A stretch of 64,000 bases of DNA, from assembly GCF_900499075.1 (NCBI RefSeq), contig NZ_UIHC01000002.1, positions 116,406 through 180,405 of the forward strand, written 5' to 3'. Position 1 is the first letter of the stretch. Each line of letters starts with the position of its first letter. Of this stretch, positions 35,334-44,804 are shown in pieces. The stretch comes from Roseinatronobacter ekhonensis (GTDB taxonomy: Bacteria > Pseudomonadota > Alphaproteobacteria > Rhodobacterales > Rhodobacteraceae). The notes below the pieces were generated by a model. It searched no databases and was not told the DNA's origin. It saw nothing but the letters and a program-made list of their open reading frames with translations. The translations under genes were made by a program, and so were the position numbers.

Positions 35334-37040
35334 TCAGAGGTTTTCTGCCGCGTCGGGGATCAGGCCATCACGCTTGCCCTTGCGCTGCTGGTCCCAGTCC
35401 TCTGGCTTGGGAAGCTGCTCGAACGTGTGCTCGGGCGGCGGTGAAGGCAGGGTCCATTCCAGCGTGTCTGCGTGCTCGTTCCAGTAGTTGTTCTGGGTGA
35501 TACGGGCACCGTGGCGCAGCGTGTAATACATCACCCCGATGAAGAACAGGAACGACGCAAAGCTGATGAATGCCCCGATAGAGCTGACATAGTTCCAGAG
35601 CGCGAAGGCATCCGGGTAGTCGATATAGCGGCGCGGCATGCCCTGACGCCCGAGGAAGTGCTGCGGGAAGAAGGTCAGGTTGGCGCCGATGAACATGGCC
35701 CAGAAGTGCAGCTTGCCCGCCCATTCAGGGTATTGCCGCCCCGACATCTTGCCGATCCAGAAGTAGATACCGGCAAACAGCGCGAACACCGCGCCCAGCG
35801 ACATCACGTAGTGGAAGTGCGCTACAACGTAGTAGGTGTCATGGTACACCCGGTCGATGGGGGCCTGAGACAGCACTACGCCGGTCACACCGCCCACGGT
35901 GAACAGGAACAGGAAGCCGAACGCCCAGAGCATGGGTGTCTCGAAGCTGACAGAGCCTTTCCACATTGTCGCGATCCAAGAGAAGATCTTGATGCCGGTC
36001 GGCACCGCAATCGTCATTGTGGCCAGCATGAAGTAGGTCTGCTGCGACAGCGACATCCCCACCGTGTACATGTGGTGCGCCCAGACGATGAAGCCCAGAA
36101 CGCCAATGGCGATCATGGCCCAGACCATCGGCATGTAGCCGAAGACCGGCTTGCGCGAGAAGGTCGCGATGACATGGCTGATGATGCCGAAGCCGGGCAG
36201 AATGATGATATACACTTCCGGGTGGCCGAAGAACCACAGGATGTGCTGATAGAGAACCGGATCGCCACCACCCGACGGGTCAAAGAACGTGGTGCCGAAA
36301 TTGCGGTCCGTCAGCAGCATGGTGATTGCGCCAGCCAGAACCGGCAGGGCCAGCAGGATCATCCACGCGGTGATGAAGATCGACCACGCGAACAGCGGCA
36401 CCTTGAACAGGGTCATGCCCGGCGCGCGCATGTTCAGGAAGGTGGTGATAATGTTGATCGCACCAAGAATGGACGACGCCCCCGACACATGGACCGCGAA
36501 AATCGCAAGGTCCATCGAATAGCCGGATTCGTTGGTCGAGAGCGGCGGATACAGCACCCAGCCCACACCAGAGCCAAGCTGGCCATTGCCACCCGGCGAC
36601 AGAACCGACGCCACGGCCAGCGTAGAGCCCGCCACGAACAGCCAGTAGGACAGGTTGTTCAGGCGCGGGAACGCCATATCCGGCGCACCGATCTGCAGGG
36701 GCATGAAGTAGTTACCAAAGCCACCGAAAAGCGCCGGAATCAGCACAAAGAACATCATCAAGATGCCATGCGCCGTGATCAACACGTTCCAGATATGCCC
36801 GTTCGGCGTGCAGTTTTCCTGTGCGGTAAAGCTGGCGCCTTCCATGCACATGTATTGCACGCCGGGTTCCATCAGCTCCATCCGCATGTAGACCGTGAAG
36901 GCTACCGCGATGAACCCGATGATCCCTGCGGTGAACAGGTAAAGGATACCGATATCCTTGTGGTTGGTAGACATGAACCACCGGGTGAAGAACCCGCGAG
37001 GATCCTCGTGCCCATGGTCATGGGTGGCTGCGTCGGCCAT
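35334..37040 (-). CDS. ctaD: Cytochrome c oxidase subunit I (aa3 type)
   Basis: Catalytic subunit of the terminal oxidase that reduces O2 to water and pumps protons. The 568-residue protein has twelve membrane helices. The Cu-B/heme a3 motif GHPEVYI (with the His-Tyr crosslink), WAHHMYTVG and [14 protein letters not shown], which carries the heme a and a3 ligands, are all present. Length matches alphaproteobacterial CtaD. subunits II and III are not in this window. An FNR-like box lies about 180 bp upstream. Confidence 0.97.
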   Translation of the reverse strand: MADAATHDHGHEDPRGFFTRWFMSTNHKDIGILYLFTAGIIGFIAVAFTVYMRMELMEPGVQYMCMEGASFTAQENCTPNGHIWNVLITAHGILMMFFVLIPALFGGFGNYFMPLQIGAPDMAFPRLNNLSYWLFVAGSTLAVASVLSPGGNGQLGSGVGWVLYPPLSTNESGYSMDLAIFAVHVSGASSILGAINIITTFLNMRAPGMTLFKVPLFAWSIFITAWMILLALPVLAGAITMLLTDRNFGTTFFDPSGGGDPVLYQHILWFFGHPEVYIIILPGFGIISHVIATFSRKPVFGYMPMVWAMIAIGVLGFIVWAHHMYTVGMSLSQQTYFMLATMTIAVPTGIKIFSWIATMWKGSVSFETPMLWAFGFLFLFTVGGVTGVVLSQAPIDRVYHDTYYVVAHFHYVMSLGAVFALFAGIYFWIGKMSGRQYPEWAGKLHFWAMFIGANLTFFPQHFLGRQGMPRRYIDYPDAFALWNYVSSIGAFISFASFLFFIGVMYYTLRHGARITQNNYWNEHADTLEWTLPSPPPEHTFEQLPKPEDWDQQRKGKRDGLIPDAAENL

Positions 37041-37340
37041 TGGCTACTCCAGTTCCCGTTTCCTGCCGCGCTTTCCGGCGGCTGTTTGCAGGTGCACCCG
37101 GCCTGTGCCGTGCGCCCGATTCCGTTCCGCGCAGGCCAAAACGGCATGACGCGGCATACCATGCTTGTAGAATGTCTCTTTTTCTGAGGCAACGCGCGAT
37201 ATGCCGCATATTCAATTTTTTTGATCTACATCAGGGTAATTTGGCACGTGCCGGTTTTGGCTGCATGGCGCTGACCACAGCATCACGCAGTCGTGTGCGC
37301 TGGCCCGGTTGCTAGTCGGCAAACCCGTTGCTTGGAACGA
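37041..37340. other. Intergenic region upstream of ctaD
   Basis: 300 bp without a gene between ctaD and the TupA-like gene. It holds the FNR-like inverted repeat at 37221-37234; nothing else distinct was seen. Confidence 0.4.
37221..37234 (-). promoter_or_regulatory. Candidate FnrL/FNR box upstream of ctaD
   Basis: The sequence TTGATCTACATCAG reads CTGATGTAGATCAA on the ctaD strand, matching TTGAT-N4-ATCAA with one mismatch. It lies about 181 bp upstream of ctaD's start. FNR-type regulators often control oxidase genes with oxygen in Rhodobacteraceae; direct control of ctaD here is inference. Confidence 0.4.
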
Positions 37341-38375
37341 TCAATCGGGCGCGTAGTCATCATAGCATATGTCAAAGACAGAACACGGCAACGCGGCAAC
37401 CTCTGCCATAACAGGGTCGTTTTCGGCCTGCCTGTCCAGCTGCGCGCGCAGCGCGGCTGCGTATCGTTGTTTCCAGCCCGTGTGGTAGCTGTTCAAGAAC
37501 CAACTGCGGCGCAGATCCCAGTGTCGGTTCATGCGCACGTCCCGCAGATGGCCAAGATCCGAAACACGGCCTCCAAGGTTGTAGATGGTCATTTCACCGA
37601 CCACGAGGTCTTGCAGGTCCGTCATGAAATCGACCCGGACATGGTCAAACTCCGCCCCGATCATGCGGGCGATCCGGCAGGCACGCGCCGCGACCTCGGG
37701 CAGCGGGCGCGTGTCCCGTATGGGCGACACGGCCGCGGTTGCTTGCGTTAGTTCCAGACCTTGACCATGATCCTGCCAGATCGCAGCCGTCTTCTTGGGG
37801 CCATCTTGATAAATCATCACCAGCCGGTCCAGAAATCCGCCTTGCATATAGGCTTTAATCTCTGACACCGGACGGCCCGGAAAGGCGTTTGCCTCTGCGA
37901 ACACGCGGCGGCGCACCGGGCTGTAGCCCCATTCGCCTGTCTCCCATCCGTAATCCGTGCGCAGCCAGCTTCGCAGACGCCCCACAAGATGCTTGCGTGC
38001 GGGGACATCGGACCCAAGCACGAGATTGGTGTGCGAGCCGCAATTGTATTTCAGCACAACACCGGGCGCGCACAGGTCATAGGGCAGGTCACGGCCGGTT
38101 CGGCTGGTCCATAGCACCGAAGCGACGGGCAGTTCCGGCCACCGCGCGGCAAGCCAGCGTTTGGTCGCCAGCTTGTCGGACATGATGACAAAACGCGGAT
38201 CGTGATCCAACAGCTTTCGCCACAGGAATTTCTCATCCATGGTCTGGGGCAGGGCGAGCTTCGGGAACAGCCGCCCCTTGCGCAGCATCCGGTTGCGCAA
38301 CAGGTGCCACTGGTGCCGGTGAATGTTGCGCAAACGTATTTCGGCGTCGCGCAACACAGTGCGGTCGTTTTGCAT
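37341..38375 (-). CDS. TupA-like ATP-grasp protein
   Basis: A 344-residue ATP-grasp-fold protein resembling the TupA family (teichuronopeptide-type or exopolysaccharide glycan modification). Typical text: DEKFLWRKLLDHDPRFVIMSDKLATKRWLA (about 47-76), VVLKYNCGSHTN (about 105-116), and a basic C-terminus with VRVDFMTDLQDLVVGEM (about 247-263). In other bacteria the family sits in polysaccharide loci; here it is alone between ctaD and lipB. It is expected to join an amino acid or similar group to a glycan using ATP. The substrate cannot be predicted. Confidence 0.7.
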   Translation of the reverse strand: MQNDRTVLRDAEIRLRNIHRHQWHLLRNRMLRKGRLFPKLALPQTMDEKFLWRKLLDHDPRFVIMSDKLATKRWLAARWPELPVASVLWTSRTGRDLPYDLCAPGVVLKYNCGSHTNLVLGSDVPARKHLVGRLRSWLRTDYGWETGEWGYSPVRRRVFAEANAFPGRPVSEIKAYMQGGFLDRLVMIYQDGPKKTAAIWQDHGQGLELTQATAAVSPIRDTRPLPEVAARACRIARMIGAEFDHVRVDFMTDLQDLVVGEMTIYNLGGRVSDLGHLRDVRMNRHWDLRRSWFLNSYHTGWKQRYAAALRAQLDRQAENDPVMAEVAALPCSVFDICYDDYAPD

Positions 38376-38411
38376 CGCCGGTGCCCCTTCAACTTGGAAT
38401 GCCTACGGCGT

Positions 38412-39083
38412 TCAATCCGCGCGGGTCTTGGGCTGTTGCGCAAAGGTTTGGTCAAAACTGCGCCGCAACGCAAGGTCAAGATCTTGCATCGTGACGGGAA
38501 GGCCAAGGTCCACAAGGCTGGTCACACCATGTCCGCGAATGCCGCAGGGCACGATCCCGTCGAAATGCGACAGATCGGGTTCGACATTTATGGACAGGCC
38601 ATGAAAGCTGACCCAGCGGCGCAGGCGAATGCCGATGGCGGCGATTTTGTCCTCGCGTGCGGTGCCGTCGGGCAGGGGGAGCTTTTCCGGCCGATCTATC
38701 CAGACGCCGACCCGCCCGGGACGGATATGCCCCGTCACCCCGAATTCGGCCAGCGTGGCGATCACCCACGCCTCCAGGTCGCGCACGAAACAGCGCACAT
38801 CGCGCCCGCGTTTGCCAACGTCCAGCATGACATATGCAACCCGTTGGCCAGGGCCGTGATAGGTATACTGCCCGCCGCGTTTGGATGGGTAGACGGGGAA
38901 GCGGTCGGGCTGGGTCAGGTCGTCGGGTTTGGCGCTGGTGCCGGCCGTGTAAAGCGGCGGGTGTTCGACAAGCCAGATGCACTCCTCGGCCTCACCGCGC
39001 GCAATGGCTTCGGCGCGCGCCTCCATGAAAGCGCAGGCTTCGGCGTAGTCGGTCAGCCCGTCCGAGGTGATCCATTCGACCAT
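38412..39083 (-). CDS. lipB: Octanoyltransferase LipB
   Basis: Transfers octanoyl groups from acyl-carrier protein to lipoate-dependent enzymes. The 223-residue protein has [12 protein letters not shown] (about 70-81), the conserved Lys in [17 protein letters not shown] (about 144) and the catalytic Cys in [15 protein letters not shown] (about 178). It begins only 3 nt after the LytTR gene's strand partner region on the same strand; the two are separated by a 3-nt gap at 39084-39086. Confidence 0.95.
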   Translation of the reverse strand: MVEWITSDGLTDYAEACAFMEARAEAIARGEAEECIWLVEHPPLYTAGTSAKPDDLTQPDRFPVYPSKRGGQYTYHGPGQRVAYVMLDVGKRGRDVRCFVRDLEAWVIATLAEFGVTGHIRPGRVGVWIDRPEKLPLPDGTAREDKIAAIGIRLRRWVSFHGLSINVEPDLSHFDGIVPCGIRGHGVTSLVDLGLPVTMQDLDLALRRSFDQTFAQQPKTRAD

Positions 39084-39086
39084 GCG

Positions 39087-39863
39087 CTACCGGGGCAAAA
39101 GCCCCGCCTCCTTCACCTTGGGCAGGTTGCTGCGGCTGACAGGGATTTCGGCGCCGGACACAAGTGTCAGAATGGCGCGGTCGCCGTCGCGGCGGCCCGC
39201 GCGCACGGCATTATAGGCGATCCAATGCGAACGATGCACCTGCGCGCCGGCGACGGTGCCAGTTTCCTTGATGGCATCGGACAGGCGCATCAGCACCATC
39301 TCTGCGCCCGCCGTGGTCTGCACCCGAACGTAATGATCCTCTACGGACAGCGCGATCAGCGCGCCGCGTTTTTCCAACGGAACGCGCTGCAAGACAGGCG
39401 GCGGGGCGGCTTGGTCGGGTTCGGGGGGCTGCTGGGCCAAATGGCGCGTGACCGCCGCAATCGCGAGTGTGACCACCATTGCCACGCCCGCCACGTTCAA
39501 GATGAAACCGGGCAGCGCCGCGCGGTCGGGTACGAACCCAAGGGCAACCGCGTTTATGCCCAACACGACCAAGGCCACGGTAACGCCCGCCGCCAGCCCT
39601 GCCACGCCCATGCGTAGTGCATAGGGCCAAGGGGGCAGCACATGGCGCAGCAATGTGACTACCAGACTGCCGGCGCCGTAGGTCGCAGGGATGATTAGCG
39701 CCCAGTAGCCCAAACGGGGAAAGGGGCGCAGCGCGTCGCCCGTGCCATATGGGGCCACAAGCGTCAGAATCACCGCCACCGCGCCCAGTGCAACCAGCGT
39801 CGCAGGATGGCGAATATGGCTGCGCCATTCACGAAGCGCCAGTTGCGTGGGGCTGTCACTCAC
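39087..39863 (-). CDS. Membrane-anchored LytTR-domain DNA-binding protein
   Basis: A 258-residue protein: about four membrane helices (20-135) followed by a C-terminal LytTR domain (about 165-258; RGALIALSVEDHYVRVQTTAGAEMVLMRLSDAI ... QVHRSHWIAYNAVR). LytTR domains bind DNA; fusion to membrane helices suggests a sensor-regulator acting at the membrane. The frame is open far upstream, but GTG 39861-39863 with AAGGA seven bases before is a good start. It is divergent from the DUF2306 gene. No receiver domain or kinase is nearby. The signal sensed is unknown. Confidence 0.82.
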   Translation of the reverse strand: MSDSPTQLALREWRSHIRHPATLVALGAVAVILTLVAPYGTGDALRPFPRLGYWALIIPATYGAGSLVVTLLRHVLPPWPYALRMGVAGLAAGVTVALVVLGINAVALGFVPDRAALPGFILNVAGVAMVVTLAIAAVTRHLAQQPPEPDQAAPPPVLQRVPLEKRGALIALSVEDHYVRVQTTAGAEMVLMRLSDAIKETGTVAGAQVHRSHWIAYNAVRAGRRDGDRAILTLVSGAEIPVSRSNLPKVKEAGLLPR

Positions 39864-39965
39864 GTAGCGATCCTTGTCATTGCCGCATCCGGGGTTGGGT
39901 GATCCGCGATGCTCTGCCACCCCAATAGCGCACAGCAACACGAACGCCAATGCAAGGACGCTATC

Positions 39966-40472
39966 ATGACACTCTCTCCGATTTTGGACGCCGCACCCGT
40001 TATACAAGCACATGTCGCCGCCGGTCTGCTTGCCATCTTGCTGGGGCCTGTCGCGCTCTATATGCGGCCGGGCACCAAGACCCACAAGATTACAGGCTAT
40101 GTTTGGGTCAGTGCCATGGCGGCGCTGGCCTTGTCCTCTTTCGCCATTCACAGCTTTGCCGTGATCGGGCCATTCAGCCCGCTGCACGGTCTGGCGCTGG
40201 TCACGCTCTGGTCGCTTTGGGAAGGGGTGCGCCACGCGCGGGCGGGCCGTATCGCCGTGCACCGACGGATATACATGAACCTGTATTGGTTCGGCGTAAT
40301 CATCGCGGGTATGTTCAATTTCCTGCCCGGTCGCGCGATCAACCGCGCGTTGCTGCCCGATACGCCCGACACCGGCTTTGTGCTTATCGCGCTCGGGGTG
40401 GCCATAGCGCTGCTTATGGTGCTGCGCCCGACACTCCGCAAGCTTTGGAGGACATCGGCCCTGCACGGCTGA
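39966..40472 (+). CDS. DUF2306-family membrane protein
   Basis: A 168-residue integral membrane protein with four or five membrane helices. HVAAGLLAILLGPVALYMRPGTKTHKITGYVWV near the start and HRRIYMNLYWFGVIIAGMFNFLPGR are typical of DUF2306, whose function is unknown. AAGGAC upstream of ATG 39966 supports the start. It is divergent from the LytTR regulator across about 100 bp, so the regulator may control it; that is inference. Confidence 0.75.
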   Translation: MTLSPILDAAPVIQAHVAAGLLAILLGPVALYMRPGTKTHKITGYVWVSAMAALALSSFAIHSFAVIGPFSPLHGLALVTLWSLWEGVRHARAGRIAVHRRIYMNLYWFGVIIAGMFNFLPGRAINRALLPDTPDTGFVLIALGVAIALLMVLRPTLRKLWRTSALHG

Positions 40473-40557
40473 CGGCTCTTCCGGCTTTTGAACTTTTCGT
40501 TACCGACTCCCTCCAAGCTGGAGTATCCTTGGAGGATCATTTGTCGGGAGAAAGCAT

Positions 40558-42192
40558 ATGTTTGGGAAAATCAGTTTGGTAACGGCCCTGTCTCTCAGCG
40601 TTGCGGCCTTGCCCATAGAGCAGGCGCGCGCGCAGGACGGGCTGGTCGGTGGTATCATCGGTGGGATCATCGGCGGCGCAATCGCGAATGGCCAGCGCAA
40701 GTCGCAGCCGCGCACGCAGCGTGTCGTTCGATCCTCTGGCGTAAGTACGGCACAGCGCGAACAGAACCGGTCGGTGCAGACCGCGCTCAACCATTTCGGG
40801 TGGAATGTCGGCACTGCCGATGGTGTCCTGGGGCGCCGGTCCCGCGAAGGCGCCTCGCAGTATCAGGTCTTCGCCGGATTTGCCGCCACGGGCCAACTTA
40901 CGGATTTCGAGCGCAACATTCTTGTCACCGCGCATCAGCGCGCCATCATGGGTGGCCCGCAAGTGGCGCAGACAGTTTCCAGCCATCCGCAGGGTATGCG
41001 CGGGCTGATCCTTGTTGTCCGCGATGAGCTGTCGGGCCGTAGCCCGGCACGCAGCGCGGGCAATTACGGTCTGCCCGCACCTGTTGCCACGGCGGTAGAT
41101 GAAATCGCGGCGTCGTCCGATCCCAATGCCGAGCAGCTTGTTCAGCGCGCGGGCTTCATCCAACTGGCCGACATGAATGGCGACGGACGCACCGATTACA
41201 TTCTGGACACATCCGTGACCGGATCAGCCTTTTGGTGCTCTGCGCAAGCCTGCACGGTCCAGGCGTTTCTCTCTACGCCCGACGGCTATGTGCGCAACGA
41301 CTTTCAGGCCTTCAACGTAACCCCTGCCATGTTCACCTGCACCCGCGGCACATGCGAGATGGGGACATCGGATGCGCCGGTGGCTGTCGCCGCGCCGACC
41401 GTGCCCGCGCAGCCCGCATCGCCCACGACCGAGGTCGCTTTGTCTGTCCCGTCGGCCCAGCCTGCGGCCCGCAATCCCGCTCCGCAATCGGCAGAGGCAG
41501 CGCCCGCGATCCCCAATTTCTTCGGGGGCGGGCAGGGCGCGCGTTCGCTTGCATCGCATTGCAACAAGGTCAATCTGCTGACCAACGCCAATGGCGGGTT
41601 CACGACCCTTCAGACCATGAATGACCGTGCGATCGTGATCGCCGAGCAATTCTGTCTGGCACGCACCTACGCCATGGCCGATGGTGAGGCGCTGATCGCC
41701 AAAGTGCAGGGGGCTACGCCCGACCAGATCGCGGCGCAATGCGCCGGTTTTGCGCCCAGCCTTCAGCCGCATGTCAGCGCGCTGTCGGTCAAACCTCGCG
41801 AAGAGGTCATGAGCGATGTCGGTGGGTTTATCCTCTCCACCGGTATGAACCCCGAACAGCTTGGCGCGACGGCCCGTATCTGCTTGGCCGTGGGCTACAA
41901 GCAAGATGACATGGTGCTGGCAATCGGGTCGGGCTTGCTGCTCGTTGCCATGGGGGAACGCGCCTATGGCGAATTGATGGGCCACCATCTGACCGAAGGG
42001 TTCGGCGCGTCCAAGCGCGATGACCTGTCGCTTGCATGGTATGAACACGGGCTGGACCCGGCGAAAACCGCCGTCTTTGCGCCAATGCAGCCGGAACGCG
42101 ATGACCTGTTGCGCGCGGCAGTGTTTGATGAGGGCGTTGATAGCGGCACGGACAAGGCCACGGCAACCCTGCCTGTTTTCAGCCTGCAATAG
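40558..42192 (+). CDS. Exported protein with peptidoglycan-binding-like domain and Ca-loop repeat
   Basis: A 544-residue protein with a signal peptide (about 1-25). Next comes a glycine-zipper stretch GGIIGGIIGGAIANG (about 30-45), a PG_binding_1-like domain (QTALNHFGWNVGTADGVLGRRSREGASQYQ, about 72-101), a calcium-loop-like DMNGDGRTD (about 205), a Pro/Ala-rich spacer (about 275-325) and a Cys-containing C-terminal region (about 330-544) not assigned to a family. It is followed by a terminator, so it is probably monocistronic. The glycine zipper suggests membrane association and the PG-binding part anchorage to the cell wall. Function unknown. Confidence 0.75.
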   Translation: MFGKISLVTALSLSVAALPIEQARAQDGLVGGIIGGIIGGAIANGQRKSQPRTQRVVRSSGVSTAQREQNRSVQTALNHFGWNVGTADGVLGRRSREGASQYQVFAGFAATGQLTDFERNILVTAHQRAIMGGPQVAQTVSSHPQGMRGLILVVRDELSGRSPARSAGNYGLPAPVATAVDEIAASSDPNAEQLVQRAGFIQLADMNGDGRTDYILDTSVTGSAFWCSAQACTVQAFLSTPDGYVRNDFQAFNVTPAMFTCTRGTCEMGTSDAPVAVAAPTVPAQPASPTTEVALSVPSAQPAARNPAPQSAEAAPAIPNFFGGGQGARSLASHCNKVNLLTNANGGFTTLQTMNDRAIVIAEQFCLARTYAMADGEALIAKVQGATPDQIAAQCAGFAPSLQPHVSALSVKPREEVMSDVGGFILSTGMNPEQLGATARICLAVGYKQDDMVLAIGSGLLLVAMGERAYGELMGHHLTEGFGASKRDDLSLAWYEHGLDPAKTAVFAPMQPERDDLLRAAVFDEGVDSGTDKATATLPVFSLQ

Positions 42193-42221
42193 GTGTATCG
42201 CGACCTTGTTATGAAGATGCA

Positions 42222-42251
42222 GCGCGCCCCCGAACCGGGGCGCGCTTTTTT
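42222..42251 (+). terminator. Rho-independent terminator after the PG-binding protein gene
   Basis: Nine-bp GC stem (42222-42230 with 42237-42245), 6-nt loop, followed by TTTTTT. Confidence 0.88.
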
Positions 42252-42331
42252 AGGGACGGCGCGACGCAACATGGTTTTTTTGCCCTTTTCAAGACGCAGC
42301 GAAATGAGTATCAGGCCCCTACCAACCACGT

Positions 42332-42418
42332 GCGGTCGTGGCGGAATTGGTAGACGCGCAGCGTTGAGGTCGCTGTGGGGTAACTCCCGTGGAAGTTCGA
42401 GTCTTCTCGACCGCACCA
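42332..42418 (+). tRNA. tRNA-Leu(GAG)
   Basis: Acceptor stem GCGGTCG pairs with CGACCGC; anticodon stem CAGCG/CGCTG closes loop TTGAGGT with anticodon GAG at 42366-42368. A long variable arm is present, as in leucine tRNAs, the T-loop reads TTCGAGT, and CCA is encoded at 42416-42418. Confidence 0.95.
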
Positions 42419-42501
42419 TTATTCAGATAGCTTTGGACGCCGGCTGCTCTTGCTCAAACTAGGGCTTGGTTGATCAGTCTGGTTTCGCGGCCCGCGAATG
42501 C

Positions 42502-42529
42502 AAAAAGGCGCGTCTTGCGACGCGCCTTT
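42502..42529 (-). terminator. Terminator of the potADBC operon
   Basis: Eleven-bp stem AAAGGCGCGTC/GACGCGCCTTT (42504-42514 with 42519-42529), T-run on minus, 20 bp after the potC stop; may also act in the other direction. Confidence 0.8.
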
Positions 42530-42548
42530 CTGGTTGATTTTCCAGCGT

Positions 42549-43400
42549 TTATTGTGGTGACAGGCCGCGCATCCGCTCGCCCCGACGGCGTAGCAGTTCC
42601 ACCACCGTAAGCAGGGCAATGGAGATCAGCACCAGGATCGTCGCCACCGCAAGGATGGTTGGGCTGATGTCTTCGCGAATGCCCGACCACATCTCGCGCG
42701 GGATGGTGCGCTGTTCGACACCCGCCACAAAGAGCACAACGACAATTTCGTCGAAGGACGTGATGAACGCGAACAACGCGCCTGAAATCACGCCCGGCAG
42801 GATCAGCGGCATGGTGATCTTGAAAAAGTTTGTCGTGGGGGAGGCCCCGAGGTTCGCAGCGGCGCGGGTAAGGGACTGGTCAAATCCGACCAGAGTGGCA
42901 GTGACCGTGATAACCACGAACGGCGTTCCAAGGGCTGCGTGTGCCAGCACCACACCCACAAATGTCTGCGCGATGTTGATCTGCGAGAAGAAGAAGAACA
43001 TGCCTGCGGCAGAAATGATCAGCGGCACGATCATGGGCGAGATCAGGATGCCCATGATCAACCCTTTGGCGGGCATTTCTGCGCGCGACAGGCCGAGCGC
43101 TGCCAGCGTGCCAAGACTGGTCGACAGGACGGTGGCTGCGATCCCGATGATGAAGGAGTTGCTGATAGAGCGCATCCATCCTTCGTCGCCCAGGAAATCC
43201 TGATACCAGCGCAGGCTGTAGCCTTCGGGGTTCAGGGTCAGCATTTCACGGGTAAAGGTGAAATAGGGCCCCGCGTTGAAGCTGAGCGGGATCATGATCA
43301 GGATCGGCGCCAGCAAGAAGAAGAAGATCGAAAAGCAGATCACGCGAAAGGCGTAATGCCAGACCTTGTCCTTGGTGGTGTAATAGGCCGGAAGTGACAT
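42549..43400 (-). CDS. potC: Polyamine-type ABC transporter permease PotC
   Basis: A 283-residue inner-membrane permease with six membrane segments and the binding-protein-dependent transport motif (AAANLGASPTTNFFKITMPLILPGV, about 180-205). It matches PotC of spermidine/putrescine importers. The frame is open to an ATG further upstream, but ATG 43400 follows AAGGGGGG and gives the normal N-terminus. Last gene of the operon, 11 bp after potB. The substrate (spermidine, putrescine or a related compound) is not decided by sequence alone. Confidence 0.88.
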   Translation of the reverse strand: MSLPAYYTTKDKVWHYAFRVICFSIFFFLLAPILIMIPLSFNAGPYFTFTREMLTLNPEGYSLRWYQDFLGDEGWMRSISNSFIIGIAATVLSTSLGTLAALGLSRAEMPAKGLIMGILISPMIVPLIISAAGMFFFFSQINIAQTFVGVVLAHAALGTPFVVITVTATLVGFDQSLTRAAANLGASPTTNFFKITMPLILPGVISGALFAFITSFDEIVVVLFVAGVEQRTIPREMWSGIREDISPTILAVATILVLISIALLTVVELLRRRGERMRGLSPQ

Positions 43401-43411
43401 GCGGGCCCCCC

Positions 43412-44719
43412 TTATCCGAATTTCAGGCTGTCGGTGCCGACAAGCTTGTTGAACAGCCAATACAGGATCAGCACGCTGACCAGCAACATTGTCCCGAGTG
43501 CAGCGGCAAGACCCCAGTTGAGCGAGGATTGGATATGGCGGGCAATCTCGTTCGAGATCATGCGCCCATCCTGACCGCCCACAAGCGCGGGGGTGATGTA
43601 GTAACCGATCGAAATGATGAACACGAGCACACCGCCCGCCGCGATCCCCGGCAATGTCTGGGGGAAATAGACCCGTCGGAATGCTGTGAACGGCGTCGCC
43701 CCAAGACTACGGGCTGCACGGGCATAGCTGGGCGGGATAGTTTTCATCACTGAGTAGAGCGGCAGCACCATGAACGGCAGCAGGATATGTGTCATCGCGA
43801 TGATCGTGCCGGTCTGGTTATAGATCATACTGAGGCGATCATCGTCACCGATTAACCCGAGCCCAACGAGCGAGTCATTGATCACGCCTTGGCCCTGCAA
43901 CAGCACGATCCAGGCCGAAGTGCGCACCAGAAGCGATGTCCAGAAGGGCAACAGCACGGCGATCATCAGCAGGTTGGCCTTGCTCATCGGAAGGCTGGAT
44001 AGGTAATACGCAATCGGGAACCCAAGCGCGAAGGTCATGAAGGTGATGACAATGCTCATGGCGAATGTTCGTCCAAACAGCGACACATAAATACGCCGGT
44101 TCTCGTCGGCGCGGACAATCTCGTTATCGGCATTGTATTCGGCGTCGACCGCCGCGACGTAGTAGGACGCCGTCAGAGGTCGCCCCTCGCGCTCGATGAT
44201 CCGCCAGATTTCAGTGTCGTTCCACAGGCGGTGGGCGTCCATGAACGCCTCTTTATACGGCGGTTCGAACTCGTCTACATTGCGCGATGTTCGAGAAATG
44301 GCGCCGCGGGCAGCCGAAACTTCGTAGTTCAGGCGCACAGCAAGCGGGCCGATCTTTTGTTCGATACGCGGCAACTCTTCGTCGGCCATCATGTCTTCGT
44401 AGAGCGCGCGATACACGTCTTCACTGGGCAGCTCTTCGCCGTCCCAGTCTTGCAGCGCGTCCAGCGTGCGTGGCAGCGCTTCGATCACGGCGGGGTTATC
44501 GACCGAACGCCACATCATCTGAACGATGGGGTAGGCGAAGAAAATCACGATGAAGGCCAGCAGCGGCGTCACAAGGCCGAACGCGGTCAGTTTGCGGCGA
44601 CGGTTCGCGCGCTCCAGCGCTGCGCGCAGGGGACGACCGTCCGATGTCAGCAAGCGGCCTTTGCTATCTGTCTCGTTTCCGATTGCGACGTCATCGCCCG
44701 CGTCGTCAGACATTGCCAT
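43412..44719 (-). CDS. potB: Polyamine-type ABC transporter permease PotB with enlarged loop
   Basis: A 435-residue permease, longer than typical PotB (about 285). After a first membrane helix (about 45-70), a non-membrane insertion of about 130 residues (about 75-205) separates it from the five remaining helices. The insertion is predicted to be outside the membrane and is rich in Asp/Glu/Arg. The EAA transport motif (ARAARSLGATPFTAFRRVYFPQTLPGI) lies near 350. It follows potD after an intergenic terminator-like hairpin. Confidence 0.85.
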   Translation of the reverse strand: MAMSDDAGDDVAIGNETDSKGRLLTSDGRPLRAALERANRRRKLTAFGLVTPLLAFIVIFFAYPIVQMMWRSVDNPAVIEALPRTLDALQDWDGEELPSEDVYRALYEDMMADEELPRIEQKIGPLAVRLNYEVSAARGAISRTSRNVDEFEPPYKEAFMDAHRLWNDTEIWRIIEREGRPLTASYYVAAVDAEYNADNEIVRADENRRIYVSLFGRTFAMSIVITFMTFALGFPIAYYLSSLPMSKANLLMIAVLLPFWTSLLVRTSAWIVLLQGQGVINDSLVGLGLIGDDDRLSMIYNQTGTIIAMTHILLPFMVLPLYSVMKTIPPSYARAARSLGATPFTAFRRVYFPQTLPGIAAGGVLVFIISIGYYITPALVGGQDGRMISNEIARHIQSSLNWGLAAALGTMLLVSVLILYWLFNKLVGTDSLKFG

Positions 44720-44760
44720 GGCTTCATCCTTCAGGGAATTCCGGGGAGGGCCGAAAGGCC

Positions 44761-44790
44761 AAAAAGGGGCGCGCGAAATCGCGCGCCCCT
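44761..44790 (-). terminator. Intraoperonic terminator between potD and potB
   Basis: Twelve-bp perfect stem (44765-44776 with 44779-44790) followed by TTTT on minus, 15 bp after potD. Such partial terminators commonly raise the level of binding protein over permeases. Confidence 0.75.
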
Positions 44791-44804
44791 AGTTTTACGT
44801 CAGA

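Noticed and set aside
35472..37187. Long plus-strand open frame opposite ctaD
   Set aside because: It is antisense to a well-supported gene with complete motifs; the high GC content of this genome creates long antisense frames. The same applies to frames opposite gdhA and rpoD.
39864..40466. Upstream extension of the LytTR frame on minus
   Set aside because: The frame is open but has no good start, and it overlaps the DUF2306 gene on the other strand. The GTG at 39861-39863 with AAGGA is a better start.
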